A DNA stretch of 5,985 nucleotides from Nitriliruptoraceae bacterium (GTDB lineage Bacteria; Actinomycetota; Nitriliruptoria; Nitriliruptorales; Nitriliruptoraceae): the NCBI GenBank assembly GCA_007120485.1, contig SKNP01000044.1, positions 1 to 5,985 of the forward strand, written 5' to 3'. The position numbers were made by a program, and so were the translations under genes. Shown piece by piece: positions 1-5,985 of the stretch; position 1 is the first letter of the stretch; each line of letters starts with the position of its first letter. Under the pieces are notes generated by a model, which worked only from the letters and a program-made list of their open reading frames with translations, did no database searches and had not been told where the DNA came from.

Positions 1-77
1 GGATCGCTTCATCGATATATCGACGTCGATGTGTCGACATATCGATCTTCTGGTCGGCCGGTACGTCAGCTGCGTCC
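1..77. other. Non-coding stretch downstream of tyrA
   Basis: No convincing coding region covers these bases. The tyrA stop codon (TGA on the minus strand) is at 80-78, so this is the 3' side of the tyrA operon and probably the upstream side of whatever gene lies left of the window. The first ~50 bases are much richer in A/T than the rest of the window. They contain TCGA five times (12-15, 20-23, 26-29, 34-37, 42-45), arranged as an inverted repeat described separately. In many actinobacteria tyrA is followed by cmk (cytidylate kinase), but no cmk start is visible here, so either it lies further left or the synteny is broken. Confidence 0.7.
11..46. repeat. Inverted repeat, operator-like or 3'-end hairpin
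   Basis: Arm 11-24 (atcgatatatcgac) and arm 33-46 (gtcgacatatcgat) are complementary at 13 of 14 positions around an 8-base centre. In RNA transcribed from the minus strand, the tyrA sense, the odd position becomes a G-U wobble, so the stem would be 14 continuous pairs beginning 31 bases after the tyrA stop. No U-tract follows. Within the element, TCGA-N4-TCGA occurs at 12-23 (a perfect 12-base palindrome), 26-37 and 34-45. That spacing resembles a multi-site operator for a dimeric repressor controlling a gene to the left. Seen: the symmetry. Inferred: either role, operator or transcript-end hairpin. Confidence 0.6.
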
Positions 78-1385
78 TCACGGGCGGCCCTCCGTCACAT
101 CCGGGTTGGCGGCATCGACGTCGGTGTCGGTGGTGTCGACATGCGCGTGCAGGTCCTGCGCCGACAGCGCCTCGATGGCGCGAGCACGGTCGGCGGCGGC
201 GACGCGCACCAGCAGCGCGCCACGCGAGCCCTCGGTGGCGTGACGCATCGCGAGGTCCTCGACGTTCACCCCCGCCTGGCCGAGCGCCGTGGTCGCCGCG
301 GCCAGCTGGCCGGGTCGGTCATCCAGGGGCACGATCAGGTCGACGACCTCGCGAGCCTCGGCCTTCGCCGCCAACTGCCGCCGTCCCCGGCTGGCACGCG
401 CGAGGATCGATTCCACACCCGTCGCGTCCCCCGACTGCAGCGCCTCACGGAGCACGTCGAGCCGATCGGCGTAGGCCTCCAGCGCCTCGAGCACGGCCGC
501 ACGGTTGCCCTCCAGGATCGGCAGCCACAGCGCGGGGTCGCTCGCGGCGATCCGGGTGGTATCGCGGTAGCCCCCGCCAGCCACCGACAGCACCGCATCA
601 CCGGTGGCCTCGACCGCGTCGGCGGCCACGTCGGCCAGGACGGACGCGACGACCTGCGGCAGGTGACTGACGATGGCGACCAGCTCGTCGTGGCGGTCTG
701 GCTCCAGCGCCACCACCCGAGCACCGAAGGCGCGCAGCAGCGTCGACAGACGCGGCAGGACGTCGTCGTCGGTGGTCGCGGTCGGCGTCAGCACCCAGGT
801 TGCACCCTGGAACAGCTGCTCGTCCGCGGCATCCGGGCCGCTGCGCTCGCTGCCGGCCATCGGGTGGCCACCGACGAACCGGCCCGCGGCCCTCACCCCC
901 GCCTCAGACCTCGGCCCGACCTGAGGTGCCGACCCGACGGCTGACCCCGTCCCCTGCTCAGGCGTCTCCTGCTCAGGCGTCTCAAGCTCCGGCGCCTCAG
1001 GCTCAGGCCTCGACCCGAGCTCGAGCTGTTTCGACCCGACCTCGACCCTCAACCTCGACTCGACCTCGAGGGTAAGGTCGGCCTTGAGGCTCGCGGCGTC
1101 GGTGAGGATCACCTGCGCCGGAGCAGCGGCTGCGGCCGCGACCAGGACCTCCGCGACCGCAGCGGCTGGGACCGCGGCGATCACCACGTCCGCCCCCTCA
1201 CAGGCCCCGGCGACGTCATCGAGGACCTCATGGCCGATCCCGAGCGCGCGGGCCTGCGCACGCACCTCGGCGTCGGCGTCGGTGACGCGCACCCGCCCCA
1301 CCCCGGCAGCCACGGCGGCACGGGCGATCGAGGCACCGACCAGGCCGGCACCGATCACCGTGAGCCGTTCGACCGGGCCGGTCAT
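78..1385 (-). CDS. tyrA: Prephenate dehydrogenase with C-terminal ACT domain
   Basis: Likely catalyses NAD(P)+-dependent oxidative decarboxylation of prephenate to 4-hydroxyphenylpyruvate in cytosolic tyrosine synthesis (435 aa). Residues 8-17 carry the Rossmann motif GAGLVGAS, and an acidic residue (D36) after the second strand favours NAD+. TDAASLK (95-101) matches the family's catalytic-serine segment, and GGHPMAGSE (172-180) holds the catalytic His174. The helical domain follows to about residue 340. Residues 346-408 form an ACT domain (VVDLIVPLDDRPGQLAA), usually an amino-acid sensor. Residues ~113-168 are a low-complexity insert not typical of the family. The ATG at 1385 is chosen because GGGGA (1395-1391) lies 5 bases upstream; an ATG at 1391 is the alternative, and the open frame further upstream to 1655 overlaps aroH and lacks family similarity. 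Arogenate dehydrogenase activity cannot be excluded. Confidence 0.93.
   Translation of the reverse strand: MTGPVERLTVIGAGLVGASIARAAVAAGVGRVRVTDADAEVRAQARALGIGHEVLDDVAGACEGADVVIAAVPAAAVAEVLVAAAAAAPAQVILTDAASLKADLTLEVESRLRVEVGSKQLELGSRPEPEAPELETPEQETPEQGTGSAVGSAPQVGPRSEAGVRAAGRFVGGHPMAGSERSGPDAADEQLFQGATWVLTPTATTDDDVLPRLSTLLRAFGARVVALEPDRHDELVAIVSHLPQVVASVLADVAADAVEATGDAVLSVAGGGYRDTTRIAASDPALWLPILEGNRAAVLEALEAYADRLDVLREALQSGDATGVESILARASRGRRQLAAKAEAREVVDLIVPLDDRPGQLAAATTALGQAGVNVEDLAMRHATEGSRGALLVRVAAADRARAIEALSAQDLHAHVDTTDTDVDAANPDVTEGRP
954..1013 (-). repeat. 15-bp tandem repeat within the tyrA insert
   Basis: The unit ctgctcaggcgtctc occurs twice back to back without change (954-968, 969-983). 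Two more diverged units follow (984-998, about 11 of 15 matching; 999-1013, about 10 of 15). The period is a multiple of three, so the repeat stays in frame and encodes five-residue units of the TPEQE/TPEQG type inside TyrA. It is probably the product of replication slippage; the two identical units suggest recent expansion. Confidence 0.8.
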
Positions 1386-1455
1386 CGGCATCCCCGGCGC
1401 TGACCTGCGAGAACGCTCCAGGATCGCGTGTGCCGGACGTTCGGACGGTGCGGCG

Positions 1456-1839
1456 TCACTCCGGAAGGTCCGTGCGCAGCTGGCGGGCCCCATGGAGGTA
1501 CACGTGCCGCAGCTCGGCGACAGAGCGCGGCGTGTAGGCGTGGACGAGCAGCCGCACGCAGCGCGGGATCGCCCCATCGATCTCGAGCTCCCGGGCGCAG
1601 AGCAGCGGCACGTGCGTGATGCCCGCCTCACGTGCCGCCTCCGCCGGGAACGCACTGTGGAGATCGTCGGTCGCGGTGAACACGATGGAGATCAGGTCGT
1701 CCTCGGCGAGGGTGTTGCGTTCGAACAACGCCTCGATCAGCTCCTGGGTCCGCTCGATCAGGTGATCACGCTCGTCGACCTCGAGCGTGGTTGCACCTCG
1801 CAGCGCGCGGACCCGCGATCCGTCCGGCGCCCCGCTCAT
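1456..1839 (-). CDS. aroH: Chorismate mutase, AroH type
   Basis: Converts chorismate to prephenate, the substrate of the downstream TyrA. The protein has 127 residues, the usual size of the monofunctional trimeric AroH class known from Bacillus subtilis. By motif alignment, the B. subtilis active-site residues are all present: Arg7 = R14 in RALRGATTLE, Cys75 and Glu78 = C81 and E84 in CARELE, Arg90 = R96 in CVRLLV, and Tyr108 = Y114 in RHVYL. The ATG at 1839 overlaps the TGA of rluB (ATGA), and the start fits the family N-terminus. No strong ribosome-binding site precedes it, so translation is probably coupled to rluB. A longer reading to 1899 would add 20 residues unlike the family and overlap rluB further. 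A 70-base gap separates its stop from tyrA. Confidence 0.95.
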   Translation of the reverse strand: MSGAPDGSRVRALRGATTLEVDERDHLIERTQELIEALFERNTLAEDDLISIVFTATDDLHSAFPAEAAREAGITHVPLLCARELEIDGAIPRCVRLLVHAYTPRSVAELRHVYLHGARQLRTDLPE

Positions 1840-2553
1840 CGCCGACCCGCCACGGCCGCGTGGAGCGTCCCGATCTCGGGCTGGCTGAGGAACCGCCACT
1901 TGCCCTGCCGCAGATCGCCGAGTTCGACCCCGCCGTAGCTGACCCGCGCCAGCCGCTCGACGGTGAGCCCGACCGCGCCGAGCATGCGCCGAACCTCGCG
2001 TTTCCGTCCCTCGGTCATGACCACCTCGAGCAGCGCCTTGCTCTTCTGGGTCTCCAGGACCCGGATGCGTTTCGGGCGGGCGATCCCGTCCTCGAGCTCG
2101 ACCCCCTCGGAGAGCTCCGCCAGCGTGCGCTTGCGCACGGGACCGGGGACCAGCACGACGTAGACGCGCTCCACCCCGAACGAGGGGTGGGTCAGCGCGT
2201 TGGTGAGCTCACCATCGTTGGTCAACAACAGCAACCCCTCGGTGTCGTAGTCCAGTCGGCCCACCGGGAACAGTCGCTGCGGCAGGTTCACCAGGTCGGC
2301 GACCGTCGGTCGGCCCTCCGGGTCGTCCATCGTCGTCACGACCCCGCGGGGCTTGTTGAGCACCACGTAGACCCGCTCCGGATCGACGTTGACCCGTTCG
2401 GCATCGACCTCGACCACGTCCTCGGCCGGATCGCACTTGTCCCCGAGCGAGGCGACCTGTCCGTTGACGGTCACCCGACCTTGCTCGATGAGTTCCTCGC
2501 TGGCGCGCCGTGACGCGATGCCGGCCGCGGCCAGCACCTTCTGCAGCCGCTGC

Positions 2554-2561
<8 letters not shown>
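1836..2561 (-). CDS. rluB: 23S rRNA pseudouridine synthase, RluB/RsuA family
   Basis: Isomerises a uridine in large-subunit rRNA to pseudouridine during ribosome maturation (241 aa, normal length). Residues 1-60 form an S4 RNA-binding domain (RLQKVLAAAGIASRRASEEL, then GRVTVNGQ). The catalytic domain contains the signature GRLDYDTEGLLLLTNDG at 101-117 with catalytic aspartate D104. It ends with EGRKREVRRML (184-194), a conserved RsuA-family segment. The gene follows scpB, as in many Gram-positive bacteria, which favours RluB over the small-subunit enzyme RsuA. The ATG at 2561 is preferred over the one at 2567 because GGAGG at 2572-2568 is 6 bases from the former and abuts the latter. It overlaps the end of scpB by 8 bases and the start of aroH by 4. 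Confidence 0.93.
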
Positions 2562-3629
<1,068 letters not shown>

Positions 3630-3633
<4 letters not shown>

Positions 3634-4559
3634 GGCTGGCTCCTCGCGGCTGGCGGCTCGGTGTCGGGGGTCATCCCAGCACCGGCACCCGCCGGGGTCG
3701 GTTCGGGGGCCGATGGGTCGCGGCTCCCCATCGGGGTGTCGTCGGGCTCGGAACCACCGTCGTCCGATGTCGCTGGGTCGTCGTTGGGGTCCTCTTCCTC
3801 GACCGCGTCGACCAAGGCGGTCAGATCCTCGCCGAGGCTCTGACGGGCGACCTGTAGCGGGCCGCGGTGGTCCGCCTGCTCGAGCGAGACATGACCGAGC
3901 TTGAACAGCTCCAACAGCGAGAGGAAGAGCACCACCCGGTCGCCGCGTTGACGGTCGGCCGCCAGGTCACCGAAGGAGCGGTCATCGCCATCGGGCGGCA
4001 ACACCGAGAGCACCTGGAGCGCCGCCTCGCGGATCGTGAGGTAGCTGCGTCGGATGTGGGAGAGGTCGACCTCGGGCTCCGGCGTGGGCACCGTCGCTGC
4101 GGCCGCGAGGGCCGCCAGCCCGTCGGCGTCGATCGGCAACGGGGTCTCGGGTACCAGCCGCTGGACCCACGGCTCGGGCGGCACGTCCCTCGCCGTGTAG
4201 CTCTCTCCCTGGTGGAGCCGGTGATCGAGGATGCGAGCGACGTCGCGGAAGGCCCGGTACTCCAGGAGGCGTGCGTAGAGCATGTCGCGGGCGTCGCCGA
4301 GCAGGTCCTCGAACTCCTCGCGCTCGTCGCGCGGCAACAGGCGCGCGGCCTTGAGCTCGATCAGCGTCGCGGCGACGACCAGGAACCGCGTGGCGGTGTC
4401 GAGATCGAGTTCCTCGAGTCCGTCGCCGAGGTGCGCGACGAAGTCCGCCGTGATCTCGGCCAGGTCGATCTCGGTGACCTCGACCTGCCGCCGCGAGATC
4501 AGATGGAGCAACAGGTCGAAGGGCCCCTCGAACACATCGAGCTTGACCTGGTAGCTCAT
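3630..4559 (-). CDS. scpA: Condensin subunit ScpA (kleisin)
   Basis: Kleisin that bridges the SMC heads and recruits ScpB. The N-terminus YQVKLDVFEGPFDLLLHLI is the family signature for the SMC-neck-binding domain. TATRFLVVAATLIELKAARLLP (55-76) is the conserved following helix. Residues ~85-180 form the central ScpB-binding region. About 170-245 form the C-terminal winged helix (VVLFLSLLELFKLGHVSLEQ, 209-228) that contacts the SMC head. Residues ~252-309 are an extra Asp/Glu/Pro-rich tail; family members are commonly about 240-270 aa, this one is 309. The ATG at 4559 gives the canonical N-terminus, though the nearby GAGG is only 2 bases away, so initiation may be weak. It is the first gene of the operon. 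Upstream parA or xerD, frequent neighbours elsewhere, are absent. Confidence 0.96.
3640..3645 (-). promoter_or_regulatory. Ribosome-binding site of scpB
   Basis: GAGGAG on the minus strand, 6 bases before the GTG at 3633 and inside the last codons of scpA. It supports the long ScpB N-terminus. Confidence 0.75.
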
Positions 4560-4583
4560 GGCCTCAAGACGGTTCGGGGATCA

Positions 4584-4603
4584 GCGGGTCCGTAGCGACC
4601 CGC
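4584..4603. repeat. Perfect inverted repeat in the scpA leader
   Basis: GCGGGTC (4584-4590) and GACCCGC (4597-4603) form a 7-base, GC-rich stem with a 6-base loop. The element ends 24 bases before the scpA ATG on the transcript. No U-tract follows on either strand, so a rho-independent terminator is not supported. It could be an mRNA leader hairpin or an operator dyad. Confidence 0.5.
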
Positions 4604-4667
4604 GAGCGTAGCTCCCTCACCCGACCGCCCCGGTCGAGCGTTGTCGGGCGATGGAGATCGCGCAATT

Positions 4668-4684
4668 TGTCGACAGATCGATCT
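4668..4684. repeat. Near-copy of the 32-48 motif
   Basis: TGTCGACAGATCGATCT here and TGTCGACATATCGATCT at 32-48 match at 16 of 17 bases in the same orientation. Both contain TCGA-N4-TCGA (4670-4681 and 34-45). This copy lies 109-125 bases upstream of the scpA start; the other lies just downstream of tyrA. It is a candidate binding site or dispersed motif of unknown role. Confidence 0.6.
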
Positions 4685-4732
4685 AGCGCTTCAGCGACCC
4701 ATCGATGAGCCGATCCATCACTCCGACGACCG

Positions 4733-5842
4733 CTACTGCGGTGGAGCGAACCCGCCGCCACCGGCACCGTGATCGCGCTCGTCCGGCTCCGCCGCGTGCA
4801 CGCCAGGCGCCGGGACGTCCGGTGGGGCGCCGCCGTGGCCTGGGGACGACGGGGGGGTCGCGCCCGACGACGGCGGGGCCACTCCGGAGTACGGCGGGTT
4901 CGCGCCCGACGACGGCGGGGTCACTCCTGAGGACGAGGGGGGCGCGTTCCACGACGGCGGGTTCGCGGGCGTCGCCCCTGGGTTCACGACGGCCGAGGGC
5001 GGCGCGCCTGGGACCCCGGACGGTGGGCTGCTCGCCACGCCGCGACGACGTTGGACCGCCGCCGCGACGCACGTGAGCGCCACCTCGGCGTCGGCACTGG
5101 CCGGAGGGCCCGGTCGGATACGTGGCGCGATCGCCTGCAGCACCTCGTCGAGCACGGCCCCGCGAGCCGGCGCTGGCAGCTCGCGAGCGCGCCGCAAAGC
5201 GGCACGGATCATCGCGTACTCCCGGCTCCCGATGGCGCTCACGTCCAACTGTTCGACGTAGTGTTCCCAGCCGCTCGGGGCGGCGAACCGCTCCACCTGC
5301 GGGCTCCCAGCGGCACGTCGCTCGCGGATCACCAGGGTCCCCGCGGCCAGGTCCCCGAGCCGCTGCCCCTGCGACGACGCGAACGAGGTGATGATCGCCG
5401 GCAACCCGAACGTCGGCAGCAACTCGAACAGGCCGATGAACGCCCGGGCCGAGGCGTGGCGCACCCCGACGTTCGAGCCCTCGATCGTGACCACGCGCAG
5501 CCCCATCGCGGCCTTGCCGAGCGTGCGGCCCCGCCACAGGGTCTCGAACCCGATGGGGTAGCCGAACTGCCAGGCGAACAGCAGCAGCAGGGTGACGGTG
5601 ACACCGACCGTCCCCGAGACGTCGAACCCGCCGAACAACAGCAGCTGGGCCAACGTCAGCAGGAAGATGACCGCCAGGAGGAGCAGCAGATCCAGCAGGT
5701 AGGCGATCCCGCGCGAGCCGAGGGTGGCGAGCTCCAGATCGAGCCCGACCGCATCCGGCGTGACGAACTCCGGTGGGGCCGTCCCCGCCGCAGGAACGCT
5801 GCCCGCGCCGGCTCGCCCGCCCGACGTCGGTTGCTGCGCCAC
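4733..5842 (-). CDS. RDD-family membrane protein with Pro-rich tail
   Basis: Integral membrane protein of unknown biochemical role (369 aa). The RDD signature is visible: SRGIAYLLDLLLLL with R44 and D51, and GQRLGDLAAGTLVIRER (159-175) with D164. Predicted membrane segments are about 46-70, 78-98 and 134-156. WRGRTLGKAAMGLRVV (103-118) is a typical conserved loop. Residues ~176-268 form a soluble helical region with no recognised domain. From ~272 to the end it is Pro/Ser/Gly/Ala-rich, with a heptad repeat at 304-331. The GTG at 5842 is chosen because TAGGAG lies 5 bases upstream; a GTG at 5899 would extend the protein by 19 residues of doubtful nature. It diverges from a SpoIIM-like gene, as Rv3695 and Rv3694c do; in that neighbourhood a MoxR ATPase and DUF58 protein often follow. 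The precise function is unknown. Confidence 0.88.
   Translation of the reverse strand: MAQQPTSGGRAGAGSVPAAGTAPPEFVTPDAVGLDLELATLGSRGIAYLLDLLLLLAVIFLLTLAQLLLFGGFDVSGTVGVTVTLLLLFAWQFGYPIGFETLWRGRTLGKAAMGLRVVTIEGSNVGVRHASARAFIGLFELLPTFGLPAIITSFASSQGQRLGDLAAGTLVIRERRAAGSPQVERFAAPSGWEHYVEQLDVSAIGSREYAMIRAALRRARELPAPARGAVLDEVLQAIAPRIRPGPPASADAEVALTCVAAAVQRRRGVASSPPSGVPGAPPSAVVNPGATPANPPSWNAPPSSSGVTPPSSGANPPYSGVAPPSSGATPPSSPGHGGAPPDVPAPGVHAAEPDERDHGAGGGGFAPPQ
4850..4933 (-). repeat. 21-bp tandem repeat encoding a 7-residue unit
   Basis: Four in-frame units at the C-terminal end of the RDD protein read SSGVTPP, SSGANPP, YSGVAPP and SSGATPP. The DNA copies are diverged but recognisable as a recurring cgacgacggcggg core on the plus strand. 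Looser related segments (NPPSWNAPP) lie just before them in the protein. This is an expansion-prone low-complexity tail, probably disordered. Confidence 0.8.
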
Positions 5843-5847
5843 ATCCA

Positions 5848-5853
5848 CTCCTA
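5848..5853 (-). promoter_or_regulatory. Ribosome-binding site deciding the RDD gene start
   Basis: TAGGAG on the minus strand, 5 bases before the GTG at 5842. The alternative in-frame GTG at 5848-5846 overlaps this site, and the GTG at 5899 has no comparable signal. Confidence 0.7.
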
Positions 5854-5901
5854 CACTGCCTGGCCACACCGGACGGTAGCCCGTCAGGGGCAGGACCACG
5901 G

Positions 5902-5906
5902 GGAGG
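5902..5906 (+). promoter_or_regulatory. Ribosome-binding site of the SpoIIM-like gene
   Basis: GGAGG, 5 bases before the GTG at 5912. It fixes the start of a gene cut by the right edge. Confidence 0.75.
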
Positions 5907-5911
5907 GCGAG

Positions 5912-5985
5912 GTGAGCCAGGCGGCCAACGCCGACCTCGACGCGTTCATCGAGCGCAACCGCCCCGGGTGGCAGCGGCTCGACGA
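5912..5985 (+). CDS. SpoIIM-like membrane protein, N-terminal fragment
   Basis: Only the first 24 codons are inside the window, and the frame is open to the edge. The start is GTG with a strong GGAGG 5 bases upstream. The visible peptide begins with a short variable stretch and then DLDAFIERNRPGWQRLD. The pattern (acidic start, F-I-x-R-N/H-R-P-x-W-x-R-L) is what actinobacterial stage II sporulation protein M-like proteins show at their N-terminus. Divergence from an RDD gene, as with Rv3694c and Rv3695, supports the call. In non-sporulating actinobacteria the family is a multi-pass membrane protein of uncertain role, not evidence of sporulation. Membrane segments would lie beyond the window, so the assignment rests on a short segment plus context. 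Confidence 0.65.
   Translation, partial: MSQAANADLDAFIERNRPGWQRLD

Larger units (their letters stand above)
4560..4732. other. Non-coding leader region upstream of scpA
   Basis: This is the 173 bases between the RDD gene stop and the scpA start; it must hold the 3' end of the former and probably the promoter of the operon. No convincing -35/-10 pair was found on the minus strand. Visible structure: a perfect 7-base stem (4584-4590 with 4597-4603) and a neighbouring 4-base stem (4604-4607 with 4611-4614) close to the scpA start; a perfect palindrome AGATCGATCT at 4675-4684; and a 17-base motif at 4668-4684 that nearly copies 32-48. The segment 4661-4690 is AT-richer than its surroundings. A short minus-strand open frame crossing it (4564-4767) has no recognisable features and is regarded as chance. 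Confidence 0.65.
5843..5911. promoter_or_regulatory. Divergent intergenic region, RDD gene / SpoIIM-like gene
   Basis: These 69 bases separate two outward-facing starts, so they should contain both promoters or parts of them. A weak plus-strand -10-like TACACT (5852-5857) has a poor -35-like TTGCTG (5831-5836) only 15 bases away. No convincing minus-strand promoter is seen. Location rather than motif quality is the main support. Confidence 0.4.

Overview
The window is strongly GC-rich and gene-dense, with GTG/ATG starts, four-base stop/start overlaps and actinobacterial gene neighbourhoods. Together these point to a chromosomal segment of an actinomycetote, possibly a deep-branching lineage. 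The taxonomic call is inference from composition and synteny, not from a marker gene.

Layout: positions 1-77 are non-coding and unusually AT-rich for this DNA, dominated by a TCGA-rich inverted repeat. From 4559 down to 78, all on the minus strand, runs a compact five-gene operon transcribed in the order scpA - scpB - rluB - aroH - tyrA. The first four genes overlap by 4-8 bases at each junction, and a 70-base gap precedes tyrA. ScpA and ScpB are the two non-SMC subunits of bacterial condensin. RluB is a 23S rRNA pseudouridine synthase that commonly travels with scpAB. AroH (monofunctional chorismate mutase) and TyrA (prephenate dehydrogenase with an ACT domain) carry out consecutive steps from chorismate towards tyrosine. 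A 173-base non-coding gap (4560-4732) separates the operon from a minus-strand gene for an RDD-family membrane protein with a proline-rich repetitive tail. That gene diverges, across a 69-base gap, from the first 24 codons of a plus-strand gene that looks like a SpoIIM-like membrane protein and runs off the right edge. RDD/SpoIIM divergent pairs are a known actinobacterial arrangement (Rv3695/Rv3694c in Mycobacterium tuberculosis).

All genes recognised here belong to known families and I see no new enzymatic or defence system. The parts not explained by ordinary annotation are: (i) the 36-base inverted repeat just downstream of tyrA; (ii) a 17-base motif within it that recurs with one mismatch in the gap upstream of scpA, so the operon is bracketed by near-copies; (iii) a low-complexity, tandem-repeat-bearing insert inside the TyrA catalytic domain; (iv) long acidic, probably disordered tails on both condensin subunits; and (v) a heptapeptide-repeat tail on the RDD protein. 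No RNA genes, insertion sequences, CRISPR arrays or clear rho-independent terminators with U-tracts were seen.
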